A stretch of 64,000 nucleotides of DNA from Proteiniclasticum sp043951855 (GCF_043951855.1 NZ_JBINJW010000001.1:186001-250000), one strand, 5' to 3'; shown: positions 50,733 through 59,979, numbered from the stretch's first letter. Translations and numbers: made by a program. Notes: a model not told the origin generated them from the sequence alone.

Positions 50733-50932
50733 ATTTATCCTGATCCCTGAAGAAATGTGGATAGGACGAGAATCAGAGCAGGAAATCCTCTCTTCTCCTG
50801 CCATGAACATAAAACTCTTTACCTGCTGAAAAACAGATGGAAAAAGGAGAAAGATAGGATCCTCTCTGCTTTAATCGTACGGGAAATCCTTAAGATTTAA
50901 GAAATATATCATTTTTCTTTACTACTTCGCCC

Positions 50933-50961
50933 TTTACTATAGCGAATGCTTTTGTTATATT
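50933..50961 (+). promoter_or_regulatory. Promoter of the ABC exporter operon
   Basis: TTTACT at 50933-50938, a 17-base spacer and TATATT at 50956-50961, about 65 bases before the start codon. Confidence 0.65.
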
Positions 50962-51030
50962 TTAGTCAGGAAAAACATATATGTCCTTTTCCTGCTGGAC
51001 ATTCATGTACACTGAATCAGGAAAATTCAA

Positions 51031-51798
51031 ATGGAGGATGGCAGACACCTCGTCTGCCGAAAAAAGCATATGATTTCAATTAAAGACGTATCCAAAGTCT
51101 ACGGCGGAAAAGTGAAAGCTGTAGACCATCTCACACTGGATTTAAGACCAGGTGAAATCTTCGGTTTCCTGGGACCCAACGGTGCAGGCAAAACCACCAC
51201 CATCAAGATGCTCACCGGCATCACAAACCCGGATGGCGGAGAAATCGTCATCAACGACATGACCCTTGACAAGGACCCGATTCTCTACAAAAGACAGTTC
51301 GGATTCGTCCCTGACAGTCCGGATATCTTCCTGAGGCTGAAAGGTCTGGAATATCTGAATTTCATGGGTGACATCTATAATGTGGAAAGCAGCGTAAGGC
51401 AGGAAAGAATCGATGGTCTTGCGAAGCGGTTCGACATGGAGAATGCTCTGGGAGACTATATCTCCAGCTACTCCCATGGTATGAGACAGAAGATCATCAT
51501 CATGGGCGCACTGATTCACGACCCCAGTCTTTGGATTCTGGATGAACCCATGACAGGTCTTGATCCGAAATCCTCCTTCTATCTGAAGGAAATGATGAGA
51601 GAACATGCAGACAAGGGAAATGTGGTATTCTTCTCCACTCATGTACTGGAAGTGGCAGAAAAGGTATGCGACCGTGTCGGCATCATCAACAAAGGCAAGC
51701 TCATGTTCTGCGGTACCATGACCGAGCTCAGGGAACTGGTCAGCGAAAACGAAGGACTGGAGAAAATATTCCTGGAGATGACAAACGATGAAGAATAG
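51031..51798 (+). CDS. ABC transporter ATP-binding protein
   Basis: A 255-residue nucleotide-binding subunit with Walker A GPNGAGKTT (near residue 50), a Q-loop, the signature SSYSHGMRQK (near residue 146), Walker B LWILDEP (near residue 166) and the H-loop histidine in FFSTHVLEVAE. The ABC-2 class is implied by the permease that follows. The start is uncertain: ATG 51031 has AGGA 8 bases upstream but lies in front of a GGAGG (51033-51037) that would suit a later start, and the ATG at 51070 is preceded by a GGCAGAC/GTCTGCC hairpin. The gene's 3' end overlaps the permease start by 11 bases. Confidence 0.94.
   Translation: MEDGRHLVCRKKHMISIKDVSKVYGGKVKAVDHLTLDLRPGEIFGFLGPNGAGKTTTIKMLTGITNPDGGEIVINDMTLDKDPILYKRQFGFVPDSPDIFLRLKGLEYLNFMGDIYNVESSVRQERIDGLAKRFDMENALGDYISSYSHGMRQKIIIMGALIHDPSLWILDEPMTGLDPKSSFYLKEMMREHADKGNVVFFSTHVLEVAEKVCDRVGIINKGKLMFCGTMTELRELVSENEGLEKIFLEMTNDEE
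51033..51069 (+). promoter_or_regulatory. Hairpin next to the ribosome site of the ABC ATPase gene
   Basis: GGCAGAC and GTCTGCC (51039-51045 and 51051-51057) form a 7-bp stem with loop ACCTC, whose CCTC is complementary to the GGAGG just upstream. This arrangement could either hide the ribosome site or bring it close to the ATG at 51070. The pairing is visible; the effect is inference. Confidence 0.35.
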
Positions 51799-53464
51799 TA
51801 TTTATGTTCTGGCCAAAGCCATGTTCAAAAATGATGAAACCCTGAGCAACATGGTAGGCAGAAGCACGAAGAAATCCTTCTTCAGCTCCAAATGGAAGGT
51901 CATCCTTCTGGTTCTGTTTCTTATGGTCACCATGGGACTCAGTTTCGGATTCATGATTTCGGATCTTTACGACACCCTGGCCATGATGGAAATGGAATCT
52001 CTGCTTCTGAGACTGCTGATTCCCGCTGCCGGAATCATGGTCTTCATGTTCGGAATCTTCTATGTCATGAATGTCTTCTACTTTTCGAAGGATGTGGACA
52101 ACTATCTCTATCTTCCCATCAGCGGTGGAGAAATACTGACATCGAAGTTCCTCGTATCACTCGTCTACGAATACTTCATCATCATCGTGTTCTTCCTGCC
52201 GATTCTTGTGATTTTCGGAATCAAGGACTCCGCCGGAATACTTTATTATGTGTATACACTGGCTACACTGTTGCTGGTGCCTGTATTCCCGCTGACCATC
52301 GCCTCCATTTTATCCATGGTGATCATGCGCTTCAGTAACCGGTTCAAGAACCGTGACCGATTCAATATGATTGCCGGTGTCCTGAGTCTCATGGTGGCAC
52401 TGGGCTTCAATTTCGGTATCCAGTTTCTGACGAATCGAATGAACCAGGGAAGCGAACTTGTCATAGGAAATATTGCGGAGCTTCCGATCTTCAGAGTCAC
52501 TGGTCTCGTGTTTCCCACAAGCTTCTTCGCTACAGAAGCCCTGCTTGGTTATGATGCCGTGAAGGGACTGCTCTATCTTCTGGCCATGATCGTGGCAAGT
52601 GCCGCAGCCCTGGGTGTGTTCTTCCTCATCGGAAATGCCATCTATTTCAAAGGCGTCATCGGTGTATCGGAAAGCAAAGCAACCAGAAAGGTTTTATCCG
52701 CAGAGGATATGAAAAAAGGAACCGCAAAAAAAGGCATTCTTCTTTCCTACTCTCTGAAGGAACTGAAACTGCTCTTCAGAACGCCCATCTATTTTCTCAA
52801 CTGCGTTCTGATCAGTCTCATCTATCCTCTGTTCATCCTCTTCCCGATTTTCATGGGAAGCTCAGGTGACAAGGATGAACTCATGCAGGTTTTAAGCTTC
52901 ATCCGCTCCGTGGATGAAGGAGTTCTCATAGTGGGCATGGCAGGCGTAGGGTTCCTTCTGGGTTCCGTGAACATCATCTCTTCCACTGCCATCTCAAGAG
53001 AAGGAAAAAATTTCTACTTTCTGAAATATATTCCGGTTCCTTACAGCACGCAGATCTATGCCAAGATTCTCAGCTCCTTCTATGTGGAGGCTCTGGCACT
53101 GGTCATTCTGTACGGCATCATGGTCTTCCTGTTCCAGGTGGATCTCATGTTCATCCTTCTCTCGCTTGTCATCGTTCTGCTTGCTTCCCTTGTGGTGAAT
53201 CAGGCGGGCATCCTCATGGATACGCTCTGGCCTAAACTGAACTGGGATACGGAGCAGAAAGCAGTGAAGCAGAACTTCAACTCCGTGATCCACATGTTCA
53301 TGGGCTTCGGACTCACTGCCCTTAGCATCTTCCTTGGCGTGAAAATCGCTCCGACTTATTTCACCGGTTTCATGGTGGCATTTCTCCTGCTCAGCATCCT
53401 TGCTGTGGTCTTCCACTTCATTCTCATGAAGACAGTGGAAAAGAGATTTGCGGTACTGTCTTAA
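51788..53464 (+). CDS. ABC transporter permease (ABC-2-type exporter)
   Basis: A 558-residue polytopic protein with about twelve hydrophobic helices arranged as two groups, the larger single-chain kind of ABC-2 permease found in Bacillota. A cytoplasmic helical region separates the halves (around residues 290-320, with KATRKVLSAEDMKKGTAKKG). The start overlaps the ATPase gene by 11 bases, so translation is coupled. The exported substrate is unknown. A small two-helix membrane protein gene follows directly and may be a third subunit. Confidence 0.88.
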   Translation: MKNSIYVLAKAMFKNDETLSNMVGRSTKKSFFSSKWKVILLVLFLMVTMGLSFGFMISDLYDTLAMMEMESLLLRLLIPAAGIMVFMFGIFYVMNVFYFSKDVDNYLYLPISGGEILTSKFLVSLVYEYFIIIVFFLPILVIFGIKDSAGILYYVYTLATLLLVPVFPLTIASILSMVIMRFSNRFKNRDRFNMIAGVLSLMVALGFNFGIQFLTNRMNQGSELVIGNIAELPIFRVTGLVFPTSFFATEALLGYDAVKGLLYLLAMIVASAAALGVFFLIGNAIYFKGVIGVSESKATRKVLSAEDMKKGTAKKGILLSYSLKELKLLFRTPIYFLNCVLISLIYPLFILFPIFMGSSGDKDELMQVLSFIRSVDEGVLIVGMAGVGFLLGSVNIISSTAISREGKNFYFLKYIPVPYSTQIYAKILSSFYVEALALVILYGIMVFLFQVDLMFILLSLVIVLLASLVVNQAGILMDTLWPKLNWDTEQKAVKQNFNSVIHMFMGFGLTALSIFLGVKIAPTYFTGFMVAFLLLSILAVVFHFILMKTVEKRFAVLS

Positions 53465-53468
53465 GGAG

Positions 53469-53828
53469 ATGAAGAAAATATCACGAACAAAAGTCATGCT
53501 TCAGGGTGAACTGAAAAAAGGAGATCGAAGTATTCTTAAAATCGGAAACAGAACATACAGTATCCAGAAGGATTTCTCGAAAAAGATCAGACTGAAAAAT
53601 ATCCTTCTTGGTGCGGAAACCCTGATTCTCACAGTTCTCTACCGTCTTTCCATGAGGAAATTCGAAGAGATTCCCTGGAAAGGGGCCGACCCTGAACTCA
53701 TAGGAGAAGGACTCCTTATCACCTTCCTTTTTCTAGGGTCCCTCGCAGCAGCTTTCCTTCTGACGTCCATGGCGCTTCTGCCCAAGGATATGGAAAATCA
53801 TCTGGAAGAGCTGGAAGAAGAGTATTGA
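53469..53828 (+). CDS. Small membrane protein, third gene of the ABC operon
   Basis: A 119-residue protein with two hydrophobic helices (around residues 41-57 and 79-103) and a basic N-terminal part. It has no recognisable domain. The start is uncertain: ATG 53469 has AAGGAG directly adjacent, with no spacing, while an in-frame TTG at 53448 lies inside the permease gene and has only a weak ribosome sequence. The gene is probably an accessory subunit of the exporter. A terminator hairpin follows 26 bases after the stop. Confidence 0.7.
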   Translation: MKKISRTKVMLQGELKKGDRSILKIGNRTYSIQKDFSKKIRLKNILLGAETLILTVLYRLSMRKFEEIPWKGADPELIGEGLLITFLFLGSLAAAFLLTSMALLPKDMENHLEELEEEY

Positions 53829-53854
53829 AAAATCCGCCAACCACGAATAAATGG

Positions 53855-53895
53855 AAAAGCAGCAGACTCATCGGCAACGATGATCTGCTGCTTTT
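53855..53895. terminator. Terminator between the ABC operon and ung
   Basis: AAAAGCAGCAGA (53855-53866) pairs with TCTGCTGCTTTT (53884-53895), with an additional TCATCG/CGATGA stem inside. The A-rich and T-rich ends suit both directions. Confidence 0.85.
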
Positions 53896-53933
53896 CGCTG
53901 CATTAAAACGGTTCATCAGCAAAATACCTTTCT

Positions 53934-54602
53934 CTATTCTATTTTCCAGTTCACCGGACTTCTGCCCATCTCCTGAAGATATCGATTGGCCCTTGAAAAG
54001 GGCTTTGAACCGAAGAATCCTCTTCTTGCCGATAAAGGACTGGGATGCACAGTGGAGATGATTCTATGATGATCCGCAATGAACTTTTCCTTCTCCTTCG
54101 CCTGATTTCCCCAGAGGATGAACACTATCGGTTCCTTACGCTGGCCAAGCTTCTTTATGACTGCATACGTGAAGTTCTTCCACCCCATGGCAGCATGGGA
54201 GTTCGCCTCCGCTTCCTTCACAGTCAGAACAGTATTAAGCAGGAGTACACCTTCTTTCGCCCAGGAGACCAGTGATCCATGATCCGGTTTTTCGATGTGC
54301 AGATCCTCTTCCAGCTCCTTGAAGATGTTTCTGAGAGATGGTGGGATCTTCACACCCTTTTTCACGGAGAAGGCAAGCCCTTCCGCCTGACCTTTGCCAT
54401 GATAGGGATCCTGCCCTAGGATGACCACCTTCACCCTGTCAAAGGGTGTCAGTCGAAAAGCCTGGAATATCTCATGCTTCTCTGGATAAATTGTTTCATT
54501 CGCATAGGCCTGATCCAGGTCTTTCATGAGTTTTCTGAAATACGGCTGTTCCTTTTCTTCTCTGAGCACCGTCTCCCAGCTCTTTTCCATTTCATCATTC
54601 AT
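53934..54602 (-). CDS. ung: Uracil-DNA glycosylase
   Basis: A 222-residue family 1 uracil-DNA glycosylase that removes uracil from DNA in base-excision repair. The catalytic motif GQDPYHG (Asp 65 as general base) starts at residue 63, and the second motif HPSPLSARRGFFG near residue 187 provides the leucine loop and catalytic His. Standard length and full domain. AGGAG lies 8 bases before the ATG. It is convergent with the ABC operon and separated by a terminator. Confidence 0.97.
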   Translation of the reverse strand: MNDEMEKSWETVLREEKEQPYFRKLMKDLDQAYANETIYPEKHEIFQAFRLTPFDRVKVVILGQDPYHGKGQAEGLAFSVKKGVKIPPSLRNIFKELEEDLHIEKPDHGSLVSWAKEGVLLLNTVLTVKEAEANSHAAMGWKNFTYAVIKKLGQRKEPIVFILWGNQAKEKEKFIADHHRIISTVHPSPLSARRGFFGSKPFSRANRYLQEMGRSPVNWKIE

Positions 54603-54836
54603 AAGCCCATCTCCTATCCATTCATCTTCTATGTACTATTCTACAGGGGAATAGGCTCTTAAGACAACTGCTTAATAGACCCACGGGTTATTTCGGCCAC
54701 TTTCTCTTCTGAGCATCTCCAGAAGATCTAAGTTTGCATATTGTTCAGAAGGTATTCAGATTCTTTTATTTATTCTATGCTATATTTGTATAATTATGAT
54801 ACCAGATGAAACCATTGCACTGACAAAGGAGTTACC

Positions 54837-56147
54837 ATGCAAGAAAGATATTTTATCATCCTATCCTTCGATGCTCTGTCAAACAGAGACCTCAAGACTC
54901 TTGAGAATCTTCCGGGCTTCAGGCGCCTCATGAAGGACGCCTCCTTCTCCAGGAAGGTCTTTTCTGTATATCCCAGCAACACCTATCCCTGTCACAGCAG
55001 CATTTCCACTGGGATGTACCCCATGAATCATGGCGTCACCTCCAACACGCTGCTGGAGATCAACCGGAAAAGTCCGGACTGGAACTGGACAAGAGACCGA
55101 ATAAAGGTGGACACCTTCTATGATGCAGCCATGAGAAAAGGTTATACAACCTGCGCTCTTTTATGGCCCGTCACAGGCAAATCAGACATCACCTATAATC
55201 TCCCTGAACGATTCGCGAATCACCTCTGGGAGACGCAGGTGGGTGTTTCTCTGGCCAACGGGACACCGGGATATCTTCTCGACATCAATAGGCGCTTCAA
55301 GCATCTACGCAACGGCAAGAAACAGCCGGAACTTGACCGATTCGTGGAGGCTGTGGCCCATTACACCATAAAAGAAAAGAAACCCAATGTCATGATGATC
55401 CATTTTGTGGAACTGGATGCCATGAGACACCAATACGGTTATGGATCCAGAGAAGCCCATGAAGCGCTTCTCAGCTACGATCAGAAACTGGATGGACTCA
55501 TGAGACTCCTGGAGGAAGAAGGTATGATGGAGAACACCACTCTTTTTGTACTGGGAGATCATGACCAGATTCCCGTTCATACTGCAGTGCACCTGAACAG
55601 CGTTTTCAAGGAAAAGGGCCTCATAAGGACCCGAGGCCAGAAAATCATTGATTACGATGCCTATGCGGAAGGTCTGGACGGTTCCTGCTACATCCATCTC
55701 AAGGAGCCCCGAAATGAAAAGCTGAAAAACAGAGTGTATGAGATTCTCAATACCCTGAAAAACCGGAAAGACTTCGGTATAGAAGAAATCTATACCAGAG
55801 AGGAAGCAATATCCTTCGGAGCCAGCAGAAAGGCTTCTTTCATGCTGGAGGCCAAAAAGGGATTCTTCTTTACCGATGACCACACAAAACCTGCTCAGGT
55901 GAGACTGGATCAGATTGTCCAAGGTGAGGATCATCACGGACTATCCACTCATGGGTATCATCCGGAAAAAGAAGACTACCAGACCGTCTTTTTCGCCACC
56001 GGCAGAGGCATCAGGAAGAATGTGGAGATTGCCTCCATGAGCCTCATCGATGAAGGGCCCACCTTTGCCCATCTCATGGGAACGGTGCTTCATGATACGG
56101 ATGGAAGAATCCTTCATGAAATCATAGAGGAAACTGAATCTGAATAA
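54837..56147 (+). CDS. Alkaline-phosphatase-superfamily phosphodiesterase/pyrophosphatase
   Basis: A 436-residue cytosolic enzyme of the nucleotide pyrophosphatase/phosphodiesterase branch of the alkaline phosphatase superfamily. Metal ligands are visible in order: SFDAL with Asp 12, the nucleophile Thr in PSNTYPCHSS (near residue 48), VELDAMRHQYG (near residue 187), LGDHDQ (near residue 240) and a final HHGLSTHGYHP histidine region (near residue 365). It has no signal peptide, unlike the animal enzymes. The substrate is probably a small phosphodiester or nucleotide; unknown. AAAGGAG lies 5 bases before the ATG. It ends at a strong terminator. Confidence 0.92.
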   Translation: MQERYFIILSFDALSNRDLKTLENLPGFRRLMKDASFSRKVFSVYPSNTYPCHSSISTGMYPMNHGVTSNTLLEINRKSPDWNWTRDRIKVDTFYDAAMRKGYTTCALLWPVTGKSDITYNLPERFANHLWETQVGVSLANGTPGYLLDINRRFKHLRNGKKQPELDRFVEAVAHYTIKEKKPNVMMIHFVELDAMRHQYGYGSREAHEALLSYDQKLDGLMRLLEEEGMMENTTLFVLGDHDQIPVHTAVHLNSVFKEKGLIRTRGQKIIDYDAYAEGLDGSCYIHLKEPRNEKLKNRVYEILNTLKNRKDFGIEEIYTREEAISFGASRKASFMLEAKKGFFFTDDHTKPAQVRLDQIVQGEDHHGLSTHGYHPEKEDYQTVFFATGRGIRKNVEIASMSLIDEGPTFAHLMGTVLHDTDGRILHEIIEETESE

Positions 56148-56160
56148 ACACGCCAAAGAG

Positions 56161-56194
56161 AAAAGGACCTGATCGCTGAGATCAGGTCCTTTTA
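56161..56194 (+). terminator. Terminator of the phosphodiesterase gene
   Basis: A perfect 14-bp stem (56161-56174 with 56180-56193) with a 5-base loop, 13 bases after the stop. Confidence 0.9.
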
Positions 56195-56382
56195 GGGAAA
56201 CAGTATATTTAACAAAAGGGTAGGGGTATTTCTACCCTAATATGGGAGCTAAATTACTTAGCTTGAACCTATTTTATCACATCTTCTAATATTTGTTAAT
56301 TAACAAACTAATAAAATCAATATTGTACCAAAATTGCACACTTTTCATCTTATCAAGCAGAATTTTCATGACTTCTCTCCTC

Positions 56383-57015
56383 TTAGCTGATGCCCATTTT
56401 CTTCATTTTGCAGTAGAGTGTATTTCTCCCGATTTCCAGTTCCTTTGCCATCATGGATATATTCCAGTTGCATTTTCTTCCCGTTTCAAGGATGGCGTAT
56501 TTCTCATAATCCTCCAGCGTCTTCAGACTGCATGACATGGATGCCATGGTTTCCTTCTGCTTGATCTCTCTGTATTTTATGATGAAGATATTGATGATGT
56601 CTTTAAAGAGAAGATCTGCTGTGCAGACGGCTTTCTGACATCCATCCGTTTCATAGATGATTCCCACTACACCAATGGGTTTCTTGACACCCATGATGGG
56701 TATGGCAAGAGCCGATTTCCCTTCTCTTTCCTTAACCTTCTTATGTTCCCCTGTCTTCAGCGCATCCTTCATGCATTGGACCACTTCCTTATGATCCTTG
56801 AGATACTCTTTCACCATCATTCTTCCGTCTTTATCATTCTTCAGTTCCAGCTTGCTTTCACAGAAGATGGTATTCAGTTTCGTATCAAAGACCGCGAGAC
56901 TTTCCAGACATGAAATCTCCTTTAAATCCAGAGCGATATAGCACATGAGATTTATGATCATCTGGAGTTCCTTCACATCATCCTGATTTTCCACTTGTTC
57001 TTTCAACATTACCAT
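56383..57015 (-). CDS. Regulator with a GAF-like sensor and C-terminal Fis-type HTH
   Basis: A 210-residue protein. Residues ~20-150 resemble a GAF or GAF-like sensor (KPIGVVGIIYE segment), and the C-terminal ~45 residues are a Fis-family helix-turn-helix (ETGRKCNWNISMMAKELEIGRNTLYCKMKKMGIS). The central AAA+ domain of sigma-54 activators is absent, so it is a small Fis-type regulator of the AcoR-like sensor design rather than an activator. Cysteines in the sensor half (ISCLES, QCMKD, DGCQ, AVCT) could bind a ligand or metal. AAGGAG lies 8 bases before the ATG. Its targets are unknown. Confidence 0.82.
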   Translation of the reverse strand: MVMLKEQVENQDDVKELQMIINLMCYIALDLKEISCLESLAVFDTKLNTIFCESKLELKNDKDGRMMVKEYLKDHKEVVQCMKDALKTGEHKKVKEREGKSALAIPIMGVKKPIGVVGIIYETDGCQKAVCTADLLFKDIINIFIIKYREIKQKETMASMSCSLKTLEDYEKYAILETGRKCNWNISMMAKELEIGRNTLYCKMKKMGIS

Positions 57016-57143
57016 TCGACCAACTCCTTAAATTGATAATATATTAACATAGAGTGGTTTACAAGGTTGAAAGTCTTATTTTCTGAAGATTTGACAGATT
57101 GTGCCGTGAATCATACTTTTTTCTAAAAGAATGATGAAATGAG

Positions 57144-57172
57144 TGAACAATTATTCCGAATTAAGTTATAAT
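57144..57172 (+). promoter_or_regulatory. Promoter of the small membrane protein/DUF554 pair
   Basis: TGAACA at 57144-57149, a 17-base spacer and TATAAT at 57167-57172, about 37 bases before the start codon. Confidence 0.68.
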
Positions 57173-57208
57173 GAGAAAAGATAATTTTTACAATAAGGAG
57201 GGTTCGAA

Positions 57209-57364
57209 ATGAAGAGAGGTGACGTGATCAAAAGCGGAATCACTATGGGCAGCGCTCTTGCCATGATTATCAGCTGGAGTCTCAATCAGTCCGTCCTATG
57301 GGCAATCATCCATGGACTGTTCAGCTGGCTCTATGTCCTGTACTACCTGATCATACTGAACTAA
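57209..57364 (+). CDS. Small conserved-looking membrane protein (51 aa)
   Basis: A 51-residue protein with one hydrophobic stretch and a distinctive SWSLNQSVLWAIIHGLFSWLYVLYYLIIL pattern. Short proteins with the SW..N.S..WAI.HG...W.YV.YY layout recur in Bacillota and other phyla, but their role is not known to me. AAGGAGG lies 8 bases before the ATG, and a good promoter precedes it. The DUF554 gene begins 13 bases after the stop, so the two are co-transcribed. Confidence 0.8.
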   Translation: MKRGDVIKSGITMGSALAMIISWSLNQSVLWAIIHGLFSWLYVLYYLIILN

Positions 57365-57377
57365 AAGAGGTGTTGTT

Positions 57378-58082
57378 ATGTTTGGAACCATCGTCAATTT
57401 TTTCGCCATCATTCTGGGAAGCCTCATAGGCATCCTGTTCCATAAAAGAATCAACCAGGATATCGCCTACAGTCTTTTCAAAGTCCTGGGATTATGCGTC
57501 ATTTATCTCGGCATCATCGGTCTCATCAAAGTGGAAAACCCCATGGTCATCATCCTATCCATGGCTTTGGGCACACTTCTGGGTGAAGTCATCAACATAG
57601 AAAAGAAGCTTGAAGCCATGAGCAATAAGATCGAAATGCTGGTGAACAGGTACTATAAAGGGAAAATCAAAGACGGGTTCCTCACTGCCACCCTTCTTTT
57701 CTGCATCGGTTCCATGGCTATCATAGGAACCATAGAAAGCACCTTATCGAATAATCATGACACCCTGTATGCCAAATCCATCCTGGATGGAATCACTTCT
57801 GTGATCTTCGCTTCCACCATGGGGCTTGGCGTCATGCTGTCCAGTTTTTCGGTGCTTCTCTACCAGGGCTCCATATCGGTTCTTGCGAACTTCATCAAGC
57901 CTCTGGTGACAGCAGTACCCGAAACCATCCCCATGATATCAGGAGTAGGCAGCCTCATGATCATGGGCCTTGGCATCAACATGGTCTTCAACCTGAAGCT
58001 GAAGATCTCCAATATGCTGCCTTCCATTTTCATTCCCATCCTCTATGCAGTGGGACTGATTATCTGGTCAGGCATAAGGTAA
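57378..58082 (+). CDS. DUF554 membrane protein
   Basis: A 234-residue membrane protein with about seven hydrophobic helices and the DUF554 pattern: GTIVNFFAIILGSLIGILF at the start, LSMALGTLLGEVINIEKKLE near residue 60, and a C-terminal GVGSLMIMGLGINM segment. It is widespread in Bacillota and probably a transporter or channel; the substrate is unknown. AGAGG lies 7 bases before the ATG. A terminator follows 25 bases after the stop. Confidence 0.88.
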   Translation: MFGTIVNFFAIILGSLIGILFHKRINQDIAYSLFKVLGLCVIYLGIIGLIKVENPMVIILSMALGTLLGEVINIEKKLEAMSNKIEMLVNRYYKGKIKDGFLTATLLFCIGSMAIIGTIESTLSNNHDTLYAKSILDGITSVIFASTMGLGVMLSSFSVLLYQGSISVLANFIKPLVTAVPETIPMISGVGSLMIMGLGINMVFNLKLKISNMLPSIFIPILYAVGLIIWSGIR

Positions 58083-58106
58083 GACTGCACTTGCTGCAAG
58101 CAGCAG

Positions 58107-58147
58107 AAAAGCGATCTTCAGAAAACACTTCTGAAGATCGCTTTTCT
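58107..58147. terminator. Bidirectional terminator after the DUF554 gene
   Basis: AAAAGCGATCTTCAGAA (58107-58123) pairs perfectly with TTCTGAAGATCGCTTTT (58129-58145) around a 5-base loop, separating DUF554 from the convergent EamA gene. Confidence 0.9.
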
Positions 58148-58197
58148 TATATCATTTTCTGTTTCGATCACTTGGAAGATCTTTTCTTTTCCTGCAA

Positions 58198-59139
58198 TCA
58201 GACTTTACTGGACCGCTCCCGGTTCACCAGTATGATTCCGATGACGATGGAGACCAGTGAGACGGCCACCTGGATGGTGATTTGCTCCCCCAGAAAAATC
58301 GCAGACAGGAAGGAGCCCGAAACCGGAATCAGGAAACGGAACATGGTGATTTCTCCTGGCTTGTTGTATTTCAGCAGCGTGTACCAGAGGGTGAAGGCGA
58401 CAGCCGAGAGGAGTGCGGAATACAGAAGCAGTCCTCCTGCCAGCGGTGTCATGGTAAGGGTGCTGTAATTTCCACCAAGGGAAATCAGAAGCATCACGAT
58501 TCCACCGAAAATCAGCTGATAGGTAGAAAGAAGCATGGGATGGATGCTTCTCGCATAGCTCTTCACCATGAAGCTTGATGCAACCCCTGTGGCCACTGAA
58601 AAGAACATGAACCCTTCTCCTGTAAGTGTAAAGCTTGCATCCAGTCCCGAATCGATATTGACGATGGCCACACCGATGATGCCGAACAGGATTCCCAGAA
58701 TCTTGTTTCTGTTGATCCGATCATTCTTGTAGATGAAGTGGGCAAGAATGATGATGAGAAAGTTGGATAAAGATGCGATGATGGACCCTTTCGATGCAGT
58801 GGTATTGGCAAGGCCGGTGTAGAAGAAGAAATAGTTCAGCGAGGTCTGTACCAGACCCAGCATCAGGACTTTTTTGAAATCTTTGAAACTTCTCAGCTTC
58901 ACCTTTTCTCTCATGGTGGCATAGGCATATCCGAGAAGAAGCAGGCCCGCCAGAGTGAATCTGATTCCTGCGATGAGAATCTTGGAATAGAAGTCATCTC
59001 CGGCCATGTTCATCTGCTCATAGGTGATTTTCAGTACCGGGAAAGCGCTTCCCCAGAGGATGGACGCAAAGACGGCCAGAGCAATCACCCAGGGCTTCTT
59101 CTGAAAAATATTCTTATTATCTGTAATCTCATTATTCAT
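58198..59139 (-). CDS. EamA-family (DMT) transporter
   Basis: A 313-residue member of the drug/metabolite transporter superfamily. Ten hydrophobic segments form two EamA repeats; the first begins WVIALAVFASILWGSAFPVLKI (residues ~17-38) and the second at about residue 165 (GFMFFSVATGVASSFMVKSYARS). Typically such proteins export amino acids or metabolites; the substrate is not predictable. GGAGG lies 6 bases before the ATG. Single gene. Confidence 0.92.
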   Translation of the reverse strand: MNNEITDNKNIFQKKPWVIALAVFASILWGSAFPVLKITYEQMNMAGDDFYSKILIAGIRFTLAGLLLLGYAYATMREKVKLRSFKDFKKVLMLGLVQTSLNYFFFYTGLANTTASKGSIIASLSNFLIIILAHFIYKNDRINRNKILGILFGIIGVAIVNIDSGLDASFTLTGEGFMFFSVATGVASSFMVKSYARSIHPMLLSTYQLIFGGIVMLLISLGGNYSTLTMTPLAGGLLLYSALLSAVAFTLWYTLLKYNKPGEITMFRFLIPVSGSFLSAIFLGEQITIQVAVSLVSIVIGIILVNRERSSKV

Positions 59140-59361
59140 AATGTACCTCCAAAATTATCCATAAAGTACATTATACTCAATTTTTCACATCTTGGCACAC
59201 AAATCGGAAAAAATTAATGGCATCCAATATAATTTTGTGAAAAATGTACCCCTGGCGGGTATTATCCCTCTTTTTATGTTAAAATAGTCAACAAGTATTA
59301 ATTTACACAAGTAAAATCAGTGGAAGAGTCTGCTCTTCTTCTTGAATAAACGGAGGTTTAC

Positions 59362-59979
59362 ATGAAAAAATACAGTTTTATATTATGGATCCTGATTTTC
59401 GTCCTGGTCATCGGCGGAGGCTATTACTTCATCGAGAAGTTCGGTGGAGAAGAGACCCTTGAACCTGTGGTGGAAGAGCCCCAGGAAGAAGCAGCCGGAG
59501 AAGATACTTCATCCGAGGAACCTGCCGAAACCGACGCCATCTCAGAACTGAGGGTAAAGACTCCATTCACACCCGATTTCACCGTACTGAACGGCGATGG
59601 AGAAGAGGTTTCCATCTCTGAATACAGAGGAAAGAAAGTGATCATCAATTTCTGGGCCTCCTGGTGCCCACCCTGTATCCGTGAAATGCCTGAATTCCAG
59701 GCCCTTCACAATGAACTGAATGAAGAGGAGACCATACTTCTCGCCATCAACCTTACCGATGGACAAAGAGAAACCAAAACCCTGGCAGATAATTTCCTTG
59801 CAGAAAACGATCTGGACCTGAACGTTCTATATGATACAGTGGGAAATGCTTTCTATGAGTTCAATGTCACAAGCATCCCTCAGACCTTTTTTCTGGATGA
59901 AGATGGCAGCGTCCAGTACTCCATACTGGGTATGACCAACAAGGAAACTCTGGATGCTGTACTGGAAAGGATGGAATAA
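59362..59979 (+). CDS. TlpA/ResA-like thiol-disulfide oxidoreductase
   Basis: A 205-residue membrane-anchored thioredoxin-like protein. An N-terminal membrane helix (residues ~5-23) is followed by an acidic, proline/glutamate-rich spacer (residues ~28-58) and a redoxin domain with the active site WCPPC near residue 101 and the cis-proline SIPQTFF near residue 170. It reduces disulfides outside the membrane, drawing electrons from a CcdA-type carrier, which is encoded immediately after, with its start codon directly following the stop. The pair therefore forms one redox system. Confidence 0.93.
   Translation: MKKYSFILWILIFVLVIGGGYYFIEKFGGEETLEPVVEEPQEEAAGEDTSSEEPAETDAISELRVKTPFTPDFTVLNGDGEEVSISEYRGKKVIINFWASWCPPCIREMPEFQALHNELNEEETILLAINLTDGQRETKTLADNFLAENDLDLNVLYDTVGNAFYEFNVTSIPQTFFLDEDGSVQYSILGMTNKETLDAVLERME

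Larger units (their letters stand above)
50693..51030. other. 338-base gap with mscL terminator and ABC-operon promoter
   Basis: No gene was found. Contents are the mscL terminator at the left, an AT-rich middle without recognisable signals, and the promoter of the ABC operon (50933-50961). A purine-rich stretch near 50820-50860 has no assigned role. Confidence 0.6.
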
